From Devosia sp. 2618 (GTDB taxonomy: Bacteria; Pseudomonadota; Alphaproteobacteria; Rhizobiales; Devosiaceae): a DNA stretch of 64,000 bases. The DNA lies in NCBI RefSeq assembly GCF_040546815.1, contig NZ_JBEPOO010000001.1:310001-374000 (forward strand), read 5' to 3'. Below, piece after piece: positions 43,098-51,327 of this stretch (position 1 is its first letter; each line of letters starts with the position of its first letter). The position numbers and the translations under genes are program-made. The notes below the pieces were generated by a model. That model did no database searches, was not told where the DNA came from, and saw nothing but the letters and a program-made list of their open reading frames with translations.

Positions 43098-43969
43098 CGG
43101 TAGTGGACCTTCTTGTCGGCATAGCCGAACTGGAACAGGGCGATCAGTGCCAGGATGGCCAGAAGCACGACGGTGAGCGCTGCGGCGTAGCTGGTGTCCC
43201 AGAAGCTGAAGCCGGTTTGATAGATGTAGAACAGCAGCAGGGTCGTCGCGTTGTCGGGACCGCCCTTGGTCATCGAGATGACGTGGTCGACTAGGCGGAA
43301 GGCACCGATGACCGCGTTGATCGACACAAAGAGGGTGGTGGGCATCAGCAAGGGCAGGGTGACGCGACGCAGGATCTGCATTGGGCTGGCGCCTTCAAGG
43401 CGCGCAGCTTCGAGCAGGGTCGGCGAAATCTGCTGCAGGGCCGCCAGATAAAAGATCATGAAAAACCCGGCTTCTTTCCAGACCGTGATGACGATCAGGG
43501 CCCAAAGCGCGGTGTCGGGCGTGCCGAGCAGGTTGTTTCCGGCAAGACCGAAGGGGCGCAGGAACTGGTCGATCAGGCCATAGTCGGGGGCGTAAAAGAA
43601 CAGCCAGATATTGGCGACGGCGACCATGGGCAAAACGGTTGGCGTAAAGAACGCCATACGCACCAGCGATTGGCCGCGCAGCTTGGAATTGACCAGCAGG
43701 GCCATGCCCAGAGCCAGCGCCATCGACAGCGGAATGGTCGTCACGGCGTAGATGGCGTTGTTGGACATCGCCTTCCAGAACACCGGATCGTTGATCATGA
43801 CGTCGTAATTATCGAGGCCGACAAACTCGGCAGAGCGCCGGCCCCGAGGTGTTGAAAACAGGCTGTTGATGATCGTTGTCAGGATCGGCTGATAGGTAAA
43901 GGTCCAGAGGAGCACTGCTGCGGGCAGCAGCAATAGACTGCCGTAGAGCGCGTTTCTTGAGAGCTTCAT
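43094..43969 (-). CDS. Carbohydrate ABC permease (UgpA/MalF-type)
   Basis: 291-residue permease with six helices and the EAA loop LEAARLEGASPMQILRRVTL. The opening LLLPAAVLLWTFTYQPILTT and WKEAGFFMIFYLAALQQIS are typical of UgpA-type subunits. It starts 35 bases after the binding-protein gene. Confidence 0.93.
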   Translation of the reverse strand: MKLSRNALYGSLLLLPAAVLLWTFTYQPILTTIINSLFSTPRGRRSAEFVGLDNYDVMINDPVFWKAMSNNAIYAVTTIPLSMALALGMALLVNSKLRGQSLVRMAFFTPTVLPMVAVANIWLFFYAPDYGLIDQFLRPFGLAGNNLLGTPDTALWALIVITVWKEAGFFMIFYLAALQQISPTLLEAARLEGASPMQILRRVTLPLLMPTTLFVSINAVIGAFRLVDHVISMTKGGPDNATTLLLFYIYQTGFSFWDTSYAAALTVVLLAILALIALFQFGYADKKVHYR

Positions 43970-44004
43970 GGTTCCAGTTCCGATCCTGAGTAACGTCAGC
44001 CGGC

Positions 44005-45297
44005 TTAGTTGTAAGGACGCAGGATGCGTTCGATCTCGGCCTGCGCGTCGGTCAGCGCCTGCTCAGGCGTCTTGCCGCCGGTCAATGCTGCGGCAATCGC
44101 GTCATTGAGCGCCTTGGTGGTGCGAGCGTTCTCGTAGGTCGAAAATTCTGGCACCGAGGTCGAGATCTGCTTGCGGGCAACATCGGCCGCTGGAACTTCA
44201 GCGACATAGGCCTTGAGGGCTTCGGTTTCCCAGGCACCATCGCGGGGTGCGACATAGCCGGTGTGGATCGACCAATCAGCCTGGATCTCGTCGGAGGTCA
44301 GGAACTTGATGAACTTGAGGGCCGCAGCCTTCTGTTCGTCGGACGCGTCCTTAAAGACATAGAGGTTGCCGCCGCCGAGAGCCGATGCGGAGTTCGGGTG
44401 GCCCGGATAGGGCGCCACACCGAAATCGAAGGTGGCGTTGGTGCGGATGTTGGTCAGGTTGCCGGTCGTGGTCCAGATCATGGCGATACGGCCTTCGAGG
44501 AAGTCGGAAGGCGTGGTGCCCCATTCCTGAATGCCGGGCGGGTGAATGCCTTCAACTGTCGACAGGTCGCGCCAGAATTCGAGAGCTTCGATGACCGTGG
44601 GATCGGTCAGGTAGACTTCGGTGCCGGCGTCATTCATCAGGCGCGCGCCATTCTGAGCGGCCAGCGCTGTGAACAGCCACTGTGCCGAACCAGGATTGCC
44701 CGGAATGCCGACGCCCCAACGCTTTGCGTTGCCGGCTTCATCCTTGGTGGTGACGGCCTTGCCGTAAGCGACCATTTCGTCCCAGGTGGTTGGGTACTTT
44801 TCAGGATCAAGACCGGCTTCCTTGAAGGCGTCCTTGTTCCAGTAGAGCACGGCGGTGGAGCGCTGGAACGGCACGGCCCAAAGGTGTTCGTCGACGATCG
44901 CGCTGGCGAGATAGGCCGGCATGAAGCCATCGACCCATGCCTGGTCGTCGGCTGCGAACAGATTGTCGATTGGCTCGATGACGTCTTCATCGATGAGGGT
45001 GAAAATGTCGGTGGCCAGCAGCACGGCAACTGCTGGTGGATTGCCGGACTTGGCGGCGGTCAGGGCCTTGGTCGTGGTGTCCTGATAGTTGCCGGAATAG
45101 ACCGGAACGACATTGATGTCGGGGTTGGCGGCTTCAAACTGCGCCACATAGCCTTCGATCACGGTGGCGAGCGGGCCGCCGACCTGAATGGGGTAGTAGA
45201 AATCGACGACGGTCTGCGCCATGGCGGTGCTGCTCATGGCCAGGATCGTCAGTCCGGACAGCACGCCCGTGCGGGTAAGGGTCTTCAGCTTTTTCAC
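44005..45297 (-). CDS. Extracellular solute-binding protein (UgpB-like)
   Basis: 430-residue periplasmic binding protein, family 1. Leader MKKLKTLTRTGVLSGLTILA ending AMAQ, then VVDFYYPIQVGGPLATVIEG, an opening typical of UgpB-like glycerol-phosphate or phosphodiester binders, and AVPFQRSTAVLYWNKDAFKE. The GTG start at 45297 is two bases after the ATPase stop. The ligand is inferred to be a phosphorylated polyol or phosphodiester from the phosphoesterase neighbour. Confidence 0.92.
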   Translation of the reverse strand: MKKLKTLTRTGVLSGLTILAMSSTAMAQTVVDFYYPIQVGGPLATVIEGYVAQFEAANPDINVVPVYSGNYQDTTTKALTAAKSGNPPAVAVLLATDIFTLIDEDVIEPIDNLFAADDQAWVDGFMPAYLASAIVDEHLWAVPFQRSTAVLYWNKDAFKEAGLDPEKYPTTWDEMVAYGKAVTTKDEAGNAKRWGVGIPGNPGSAQWLFTALAAQNGARLMNDAGTEVYLTDPTVIEALEFWRDLSTVEGIHPPGIQEWGTTPSDFLEGRIAMIWTTTGNLTNIRTNATFDFGVAPYPGHPNSASALGGGNLYVFKDASDEQKAAALKFIKFLTSDEIQADWSIHTGYVAPRDGAWETEALKAYVAEVPAADVARKQISTSVPEFSTYENARTTKALNDAIAAALTGGKTPEQALTDAQAEIERILRPYN

Positions 45298-45299
45298 AA

Positions 45300-46388
45300 T
45301 CAGTTCTCCTCGCTTGATGTTGTCGTCTGTCCGACAGCGTCCACGTCATTGCGGCGGAGCGTGGTTTGCTTGTCGAAGAAGTGCATGGCCGATGCGGGCC
45401 ATTGAAGTTTGACCTCGGCGCCAGCCGTTAGTGACGGCGGGCCGGGAACGCGCAGATTGATGCGCTGAGTGCCGAGCAGGCAGGTCACGATGGAATCGGC
45501 GCCGAAGTATTCGCTGTTCTCGACGATGGCGGGCAGGCCCTTATCGGACAGGATGATATGCTCGGGGCGAATGCCAAGCTGGAGGGCATTGCCCTTGGCA
45601 TCTTTGGTGACGAGCGCCGACGTTCCGGCGATGGATGTGCCGGCCCCACTGGCGTCTAGATCGAGGAGGTTCATCGGGGGAGTGCCGATGAATGCCGCGA
45701 CAAACGAGGAGGCCGGCTTCTCGTAAAGCTCGGCTGGTGCGCCGGCTTGTTCGACCTTGCCGCCCTTCATCAGAATGACCCGGTCGGCCATGCTCATGGC
45801 CTCGGTCTGATCGTGGGTGACAAACACCATGGTGATGAACAGGCGCTTCTGCAGCGAACGGATTTCATTGCGCATTTCGGCGCGCAGCTTGGCATCGAGA
45901 TTGGAGAGCGGTTCGTCGAGCAGACAGATCTTGGTCTGGGATATCAGCGCGCGACCCAGCGCCACGCGCTGCTGCTGGCCGCCCGAAAGCTGGCTTGGCT
46001 TGCGATCAAGCAACGGGGTCAGGCCGAGCAGTTGTGCGGTCTCGTCGAGACGCCGCTTTTGCTCGGCTTTCGACACGCGTCGGACCGACAGGCCAAAGAG
46101 GATATTCTCCCCGACATTGAGATGGGGGAACAGCGCATAGGACTGAAACACCATCGACAGATTGCGCTTGGCGGCGACGATATTGGTCACGTCCTTACCG
46201 GCAATCTCGATGACGCCGCTGGTTGGGTCTTCCAGCCCGGCGATCAGGCGCAGGGTGGTGGATTTTCCGCAGCCGGAGGGGCCCAGCAAGGCGACGAATT
46301 CGGCCTCGCCCATTTCAAAGCTGATATTGTCGACGGCCGTAAAGCCATCCCAGCGCTTGACCAGATTGTCGATCTTGATTGCGGACAC
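45300..46388 (-). CDS. ABC importer ATPase (UgpC/MalK-type)
   Basis: 362-residue ATPase. Walker A GPSGCGKSTTLRLIAG, signature LSGGQQQRVALGRALI, Walker B CLLDEPLSNLDAKLR, switch FVTHDQTEAMSMAD, and a C-terminal TOBE-type regulatory domain. GTG start with GGGAGG 6 bases upstream. It heads the importer genes, only 23 bases after the DeoR regulator stop. Confidence 0.94.
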   Translation of the reverse strand: MSAIKIDNLVKRWDGFTAVDNISFEMGEAEFVALLGPSGCGKSTTLRLIAGLEDPTSGVIEIAGKDVTNIVAAKRNLSMVFQSYALFPHLNVGENILFGLSVRRVSKAEQKRRLDETAQLLGLTPLLDRKPSQLSGGQQQRVALGRALISQTKICLLDEPLSNLDAKLRAEMRNEIRSLQKRLFITMVFVTHDQTEAMSMADRVILMKGGKVEQAGAPAELYEKPASSFVAAFIGTPPMNLLDLDASGAGTSIAGTSALVTKDAKGNALQLGIRPEHIILSDKGLPAIVENSEYFGADSIVTCLLGTQRINLRVPGPPSLTAGAEVKLQWPASAMHFFDKQTTLRRNDVDAVGQTTTSSEEN

Positions 46389-46411
46389 GCGTTACCTCCC
46401 ATGCTTCGCCG

Positions 46412-47221
46412 CTAGGCGAAGATGAACTTTTTCTTGAGATTTTCGGAGACGGACTCCACCAGCGGGCGGGTGGCAGCGTTGGTGACGATGTAGTCGAGGT
46501 CGTCCATCGAGGCGATGACCGACAGGGCCGTGCGATCGAACTTGGAATGATCGGCGACCACGATGACTTCGTGAGCGATTTCGATCATAGCCTGCTGCAC
46601 ATAGCCGATCTGGGGGCTGAGCGTGCAGATCAGGCCGCGCTTCACGTCGACCGATGAAACGCTCAGAATTGCCTTGTCGACATTGAAGCGACGCACCTGA
46701 TCGGCGGCCATCGGGCCGCTGCAGGAATGGTTGATGTCGACATATTCGCCGCCGATGAAATGTACGCTCTGTGCGCCACCGTCTACCAGGGCTCGCAACA
46801 CGTCCGTGCCATTGGTCACAAAGGTCAGCGTCTTGTTGGAAGCGAGGCGTTTGGCCACCTGTAGCGAGGTGGTGCCGCTATCGATCATGACGGCGTCGCC
46901 TTCGACGACCAACTCGACCGCAGCATCCGCAATCATGGCCTTCTCGGCGGCATTGGTGACTTCGCGTTCAGCGGCCGGATTGTCGCGTGTCACCTGATTG
47001 ATGACCGTGGCGCCGCCATGAGTTCGCTTGAGCAGGCCCTTGCTTTCAAGCTCGCTCAGATCGCGCCGAATGGTGGCTATGGAAACCCCGAGCCGGTCGC
47101 GCATGACCTGCACATCGGCAAACAATTCGGTGCGCAACAGTTCGATCAATCGCGCCTGCCGCTGGCCGGCAGAGCGAAAACGCGTGCCCGGACCTTCATC
47201 CTGGTCGATGTCGATATCCAA
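46412..47221 (-). CDS. DeoR-family regulator of the Ugp-like operon
   Basis: DeoR/GlpR-type repressor, 269 residues from the TTG at 47221, which has GGAGG 5 bases upstream; ATG 47239 and GTG 47251 are alternatives lacking a good ribosome site. Helix-turn-helix MRDRLGVSIATIRRDLSELE followed by RTHGGATVI, and a sensor domain VMIDSGTTSLQVAKRLAS with VVADHSKFDRTAL. First gene of the importer operon. A palindrome just upstream (47252-47274) is the likely autoregulatory operator. Confidence 0.9.
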   Translation of the reverse strand: MDIDIDQDEGPGTRFRSAGQRQARLIELLRTELFADVQVMRDRLGVSIATIRRDLSELESKGLLKRTHGGATVINQVTRDNPAAEREVTNAAEKAMIADAAVELVVEGDAVMIDSGTTSLQVAKRLASNKTLTFVTNGTDVLRALVDGGAQSVHFIGGEYVDINHSCSGPMAADQVRRFNVDKAILSVSSVDVKRGLICTLSPQIGYVQQAMIEIAHEVIVVADHSKFDRTALSVIASMDDLDYIVTNAATRPLVESVSENLKKKFIFA

Positions 47222-47251
47222 TTGAGCCTCCGGGATCATCTGCGTGATCAC

Positions 47252-47274
47252 TTTCGCTCATATTGCGAGCGAAA
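47252..47274. promoter_or_regulatory. Probable DeoR operator palindrome
   Basis: TTTCGCTC (47252-47259) and GAGCGAAA (47267-47274) around 7 bases, 30 bases upstream of the preferred start. TTTCG...CGAAA arms are typical of DeoR-family operators in alphaproteobacteria. Likely autoregulation and control of the whole ABC operon. Confidence 0.65.
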
Positions 47275-47556
47275 GCGATCTTGTCAAGCGAGCTGTGGTG
47301 GCAAGCGCGCATGGAGCTGTGGATGCTGTGTGGGGCCGGATGAGCGGGGCGACGGGAATCATGGCGATGCTGCGTCTGGATGGCCTTCGCCTAAGCAAAG
47401 GCCAATTTGCGCAAACCTCTTTCGCCGTTGGAAAAAATTACGAAATTCCCATTCCATCACAAGTCTACAAACTTGGTAGAGATTGTGAATAATTGCCTGA
47501 GGGGGTGGGCTGCGAGCTTGCGCTGCCCCGAGAGCTTATAGTGTTTGGAGAGTTTT

Positions 47557-48465
47557 ATGACGGTCAAGAAATTGCTCAATCGGTCGCTGCTAACTGCGGG
47601 TCTGGTGGCTTTGATGGGGTCGGCCGCCTACGCGTTGCCAGCGGCGTTGCAGTCCAATAGCGGCAGCAGCATCCACATTGATCTGGCGCAGGTGCAGGCA
47701 CTGGCAACGACCGAAAATGTCGTGTTGATCGACATCCGCCCAGCCGAGTTTTACCGCGCTGGCCACATTCCAGGCGCCATTAACATCCCACGCGAACTGA
47801 TCGAAACGCCAGACGTGAACGGCGTGATCGGCGAAACCAAGAGCTATGAAGAACTCGAGCAGGTCTTCGCCGATGCGGGCCTCTCCTATGATGACCGTAT
47901 CGTCATCTATGGTGGCCGCGATGCTGGCCCACTGACCCCATGGTCCGGCCGTTTTGCTGGCAAGATCTATGTGTCGTTCGATCAGGCAGGCTTTGAAAAG
48001 GTCAACGTGCTCAACGAAGGTATCGAGGCTTGGAAAGAGCCACTGAGCATTCAGGCGACCGTGCTCGAGCCAACCGATTTCCAGCTGACCCGCACCAAGC
48101 CACAGATCGTCGACAAGGAATACGTGCTGGCTGCGCTTGATCGGGAAGGCGTTTTCGTTCTCGATGCCCGTGGCGGCACTGGCTATGAAAACGGCCATAT
48201 CGCTGGCGCACATGCCGTCGCTTGGTCACTGCACAACGATGACAATACGCTCAAGGAACTCGATGCCTTCGTCGCTCGTCTCGATGAGCTTGGCATCAAG
48301 AAAGACAGCGAAATCATCACTACCTGCGGTTGGGGCTGGGCGGCTGCCGATCAGCTCGCCGTGCTGCGCGACCTCGGCTACACCAATGTGAAGCTCTATG
48401 ACGGCAGCTGGTCGGAGTGGGTGCAGGACGAAAACACGCCCAAAGCCGGCAAGAATTTCAGCTAA
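47557..48465 (+). CDS. Periplasmic two-domain rhodanese (sulfurtransferase) A
   Basis: 302-residue exported sulfurtransferase. Leader MTVKKLLNRSLLTAGLVALM ending YALP. N-terminal rhodanese domain (VLIDIRPAEFYRAGHIPGAI; no Cys in its loop, reads IVIYGGRDAG) and a C-terminal domain (VLDARGGTGYENGHIAGAH) with the active-site Cys in TTCGWGWAAAD. The loop differs from the usual CGSG/CRxG forms. It moves sulfane sulfur between donor and acceptor in the periplasm. GGAG precedes ATG 47557. A close paralogue lies at 52070, at the other end of the sulfur island. Confidence 0.93.
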   Translation: MTVKKLLNRSLLTAGLVALMGSAAYALPAALQSNSGSSIHIDLAQVQALATTENVVLIDIRPAEFYRAGHIPGAINIPRELIETPDVNGVIGETKSYEELEQVFADAGLSYDDRIVIYGGRDAGPLTPWSGRFAGKIYVSFDQAGFEKVNVLNEGIEAWKEPLSIQATVLEPTDFQLTRTKPQIVDKEYVLAALDREGVFVLDARGGTGYENGHIAGAHAVAWSLHNDDNTLKELDAFVARLDELGIKKDSEIITTCGWGWAAADQLAVLRDLGYTNVKLYDGSWSEWVQDENTPKAGKNFS

Positions 48466-48487
48466 ACGCCTCCTGCGTTGACGCCTG

Positions 48488-48521
48488 GGCCCGCCGTTCT
48501 CCGAAAGGAAAGCGGCGGGCC
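48488..48521. terminator. Hairpin between convergent rhodanese A and DUF6969-like genes
   Basis: GGCCCGCCG (48488-48496) pairs with CGGCGGGCC (48513-48521), followed by TTGT. Between convergent stops at 48465 and 48531, so it may serve both transcripts. Confidence 0.6.
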
Positions 48522-48530
48522 TTGTGCTGT

Positions 48531-49133
48531 CTAGAGGCCGAGGGTCTTGGCCCTGGCGTAGAGATCTGCCGTCAGTTCGGACGTGACCTCAAGGCTGCGA
48601 TCTTGCCGCACCTCGATGTCGTGTGGATAGCTATCCAGGCGCTCGTCGCGCGCCCTGATCAGCTCGGCGATTTCGTCGCGATAAAGGCCGATAATTGCGG
48701 TCAGCCAGCGATTGACCAGATAGCTCGGCCGCGCCAGATGGGCATTGAATTTGTCCAGTAGCGCAATGGTCGTGTCGGCATCGGCCCACTGGTCGCCAAC
48801 GACCCATTGGTTGACCGTAAACAGCCGGACCAGCTTGCCATAGGGATCAACGCCGATCGCTATCAGGTGGTGGATGGGACCCTTAGGGCCGTCGGGGCGC
48901 AGGAAGCAGTGAAAGTGACCGTGCTCGCGCGCGTCCGACGATGGATCGTGGCAATGGTAATACCACTGCGCCCCGCTTGCCGGATCATAGACATCGCCTT
49001 CCGGGAAATGCTGCCACGCGGCAATCGAGGGCGCACCACGCAGGGTGTCTAGCAAGACATTGTCGCCGGTTTTGGCCAGCACCGCCTCGCAGAACAGCGC
49101 TTCCTGCGCGGCGCGGAGAGTGGCTTCGATCAT
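48531..49133 (-). CDS. Uncharacterised His-rich protein, DUF6969-like
   Basis: 200-residue cytoplasmic protein without signal or membrane segments. A compact His-rich stretch around residues 40-80 (WQHFPEGDVYDP; YYHCHDPSS; EHGHFHCFLRP) looks like a metal site, and GPIHHLIAIGVDPYGKLVRL follows. I recall similar text in the DUF6969 family; treat that name as tentative. It lies 14 bases downstream of the Cys-repeat protein gene on the same strand, so it is part of the YeeE-containing operon, with a likely role in sulfur or metal handling. Confidence 0.65.
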   Translation of the reverse strand: MIEATLRAAQEALFCEAVLAKTGDNVLLDTLRGAPSIAAWQHFPEGDVYDPASGAQWYYHCHDPSSDAREHGHFHCFLRPDGPKGPIHHLIAIGVDPYGKLVRLFTVNQWVVGDQWADADTTIALLDKFNAHLARPSYLVNRWLTAIIGLYRDEIAELIRARDERLDSYPHDIEVRQDRSLEVTSELTADLYARAKTLGL

Positions 49134-49147
49134 GATTGGCCTTTCCT

Positions 49148-49477
49148 TTATTGCGCCGACGGTGTCCAGGCGCCTCCTGCCGAACAGGGCGAGGCATCAT
49201 CGGAGGGCGGCGCCGCAGGGGTCGGCGCTGGCGCAGCGACGGGCGCAGCATAAGCCGAGCATGGCGAAGCCGTCGAGCACGGGGAAGAGGCGGAACACGG
49301 CGATGAAGCGGAGCATGGTGAGCCCGCCGAGCAGGGCGATGCGTCACTGGATGGTGCAATGCTCACTGCTGCTGCGGCGGGAGCCGCAGCAACGCGGTGG
49401 GCATAGTGGTCAGCCGCGATGGCGACGCCGGCGACTGCCAGAGCCGTGCCAAAAAGGAGAGTGTTGCGTTCGCTCAT
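49148..49477 (-). CDS. Small membrane-anchored protein with SPCS hexapeptide repeats
   Basis: 109 residues. An N-terminal hydrophobic segment (about 7-22, LLFGTALAVAGVAIAA) should anchor or export it. Residues 46-75 are five tandem hexapeptides x-S-P-C-S-A/T (Cys 49, 55, 61, 67, 73, exactly six apart), then a Pro/Ala linker and a sixth copy ASPCSA at 95-100 (Cys 98). No known fold fits. Its ATG overlaps the YeeE/YedE stop by four bases (ATGA), so the two are co-translated. The six regularly spaced Cys could carry persulfide sulfur or bind soft metals such as Cu(I). I do not recognise a family. Confidence 0.8.
   Translation of the reverse strand: MSERNTLLFGTALAVAGVAIAADHYAHRVAAAPAAAAVSIAPSSDASPCSAGSPCSASSPCSASSPCSTASPCSAYAAPVAAPAPTPAAPPSDDASPCSAGGAWTPSAQ
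49253..49342 (-). repeat. Five 18-base tandem repeats coding for x-S-P-C-S-A
   Basis: The 90 bases encode five in-frame hexapeptide copies. The DNA copies differ at many third positions while the protein repeat is almost perfect, so selection has kept the peptide and this is not a recent slippage event. Confidence 0.8.
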
Positions 49478-50679
49478 TTCTTAAATCCATCAAGGCCAAA
49501 CAGGGGACGGGCATAGATGCCGAGGAAGCTGCCGGCAAAGGCCGACGCGAACCACACCCAACCGTGTACGCTGCCCGAGGCGATGCCCGAGAACAGGGCA
49601 CCGATATTGCAGCCAAAAGACAGGCGCGCGCCGTAACCCATGATCAGGCCGCCGATGATGGCCGCCGCGAAAGACAGTGGCGGGATCTTGGCCTTGGGGG
49701 CGAACTGACCGGCGAGGCCGGCGGCCAGCGCGGCACCCAGAATGATGCCGAAATCCATGACCGAGGTGATGTCGGCGAGCACGCTGTCATTAAGCGCGCG
49801 GGCCTGCGCTGGCCAGGTCCAGAACTCCCAGGTTTGGACCGGCACACCGACCGCCTGTGCGATCTTGGCGCCCCACAGGCCAAAGCCTGCGGTGATCGAC
49901 CATGGGTGGCCCGCGGTGAGAAGCGTCGCGATGTTGAGCAGGGCGAGCACGAGGCCTGCGCCAACCAAAGGCCATGGGCCATGCAATAGACGAGCAAAGC
50001 CATGGCGCGGCGCAGGCGGCACTTTGGCCAGTTCGCCATGCGCGCGGCGTTCAATGACAACGGTCAGTCCGGCAACCGCGGCCAGCCCCAATAGCGTTGC
50101 GGCGATACCGCCCGGAACGCCCAAAACACTGCCGAGAACGATGGGCGGTACGGATGGGAGCGTCAGCCAGAACGGCAGGTGAGCCGTGCCCGCCAGCGCG
50201 CCGATGATGAAAAACACCAGTGTCACCAGCATGCGCGCGCTGCCGCCGCCGACGGTGAACAATGTGCCCGAACCGCACCCGCCGCCCAGTTGCATGCCGA
50301 GGCCGAACAGGGCTGCGCCAGACACCACCGAAACGCCAACCGGGGCAGTGGCGCCAACAAGGCTGCGGTCACCAAACGAGCCCAGCGCCAGCAGCGGGAT
50401 GAAGGCGATTGCGGCAACGCTGACCATCAACATCTGCGCCCGCACTGCCCGTCCGCGCCGCGAAACCACCAATTGCCGCCAGCCGCCGGTAAAGCCAAAC
50501 GACGCATGATAAAGCGTCGCGCCCAGCCCGCCGCCGATCAGAAACAAAACCGCCTGGCGCAGGTCGATGGCTTGGGCAATGACCAGAGTGCCGAGGAGAA
50601 TGACGGCCGCGACGACATAGACCGTGATGCGATTTGTGCTTGGTAAGGGTGGGGCAGCCGTGGCTGAAATTTGGCTCAT
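49474..50679 (-). CDS. YeeE/YedE-family sulfur transporter (TsuA-like)
   Basis: 401-residue polytopic membrane protein of the YeeE/YedE family; characterised members (TsuA) import thiosulfate by passing it along conserved Cys residues. The two hallmark Cys motifs are present: GMQLGGGCGSGTLF near residue 135 and LSFGCNIGALFSGIASGSVH near 360. About 9-10 hydrophobic helices in two similar halves. ATG at 50679; divergent from the thioredoxin-like gene across a 228-base promoter region. Co-translated with the SPCS-repeat protein. Confidence 0.93.
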   Translation of the reverse strand: MSQISATAAPPLPSTNRITVYVVAAVILLGTLVIAQAIDLRQAVLFLIGGGLGATLYHASFGFTGGWRQLVVSRRGRAVRAQMLMVSVAAIAFIPLLALGSFGDRSLVGATAPVGVSVVSGAALFGLGMQLGGGCGSGTLFTVGGGSARMLVTLVFFIIGALAGTAHLPFWLTLPSVPPIVLGSVLGVPGGIAATLLGLAAVAGLTVVIERRAHGELAKVPPAPRHGFARLLHGPWPLVGAGLVLALLNIATLLTAGHPWSITAGFGLWGAKIAQAVGVPVQTWEFWTWPAQARALNDSVLADITSVMDFGIILGAALAAGLAGQFAPKAKIPPLSFAAAIIGGLIMGYGARLSFGCNIGALFSGIASGSVHGWVWFASAFAGSFLGIYARPLFGLDGFKK

Positions 50680-50882
50680 TGTGATGCGTCCAGACTTGAG
50701 AGACGACCGCTTCCGGTGAAGCGCTGGTGGAGGCGCTTCGTTCTGAATCGGTGCAGGAAATTAGAACAAATTATCCGGTCAGCCGGAGCGAACGGTCGAC
50801 CGATTACTCGACTAGTCCTATAGATTTAACTTATCCTTTGGCAAGTTCCGAAGGCTGTTTTCAGTCAAAAATTTTGCATTAA

Positions 50883-50894
50883 CATATTGATATG
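50883..50894. promoter_or_regulatory. CATAT-TG-ATATG palindrome in the sulfur-island divergent promoter
   Basis: CATAT (50883-50887) and ATATG (50890-50894) around TG, 14 bases before the thioredoxin-like start, in an AT-rich gap between it and the YeeE/YedE gene. A possible binding site for a sulfur-responsive ArsR-type repressor; weak evidence. Confidence 0.25.
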
Positions 50895-50907
50895 ATGAGG
50901 TTTTCTC

Positions 50908-51327
50908 ATGCAGAGACGTGCTGCCCTGTTGCTTGCTGTCGGTGCCGCGTTAACGGGATTCGCGCTGCCTGCGGCCTGGGCGCAAGAGGCTCCTGCTGAG
51001 CTGCCTCCGGCTGATGCCGTGCTTTATGAATCGGTCGATCAATTGAAGGCGCTGGCGGAAAAGGGTCCGACCATCCTTTATTTCCACGCCGACTGGTGCC
51101 CCACCTGCAAGGTGACGATGACCTCGTTTCAAGCGCGTTGGCCTGAGGTGCAGCCGGGGATCACGCTGGTGATCGCCGACTATGACGCCGAAACCGAACT
51201 CAAGGCGCTGTATGGCGTCACCTATCAGAACACCTATGTGCAGGTGAATGCTGATGGAACCAAGGCCCAGATCTGGAACGGCGGCGGTATCCGTGCGCTG
51301 AACACACGCCCGATCTTTCCATCCTGA
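50908..51327 (+). CDS. Periplasmic thioredoxin-like protein (SoxW-like)
   Basis: 139-residue exported thioredoxin-fold protein. Leader MQRRAALLLAVGAALTGFAL ending AWAQ, active site WCPTC in YFHADWCPTCKVTM, and a short C-terminus ending ...LNTRPIFPS. Its stop overlaps the CcdA start by one base (TGATG), so it probably receives electrons from CcdA and keeps periplasmic thiols, such as the rhodanese Cys or the SPCS protein, reduced. GAGG ribosome site. Confidence 0.9.
   Translation: MQRRAALLLAVGAALTGFALPAAWAQEAPAELPPADAVLYESVDQLKALAEKGPTILYFHADWCPTCKVTMTSFQARWPEVQPGITLVIADYDAETELKALYGVTYQNTYVQVNADGTKAQIWNGGGIRALNTRPIFPS

Noticed and set aside
49253..49342. CRISPR or microsatellite explanation for the 18-base repeats
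   Set aside because: In-frame, coding, no spacers, and synonymous drift between copies shows selection at peptide level.
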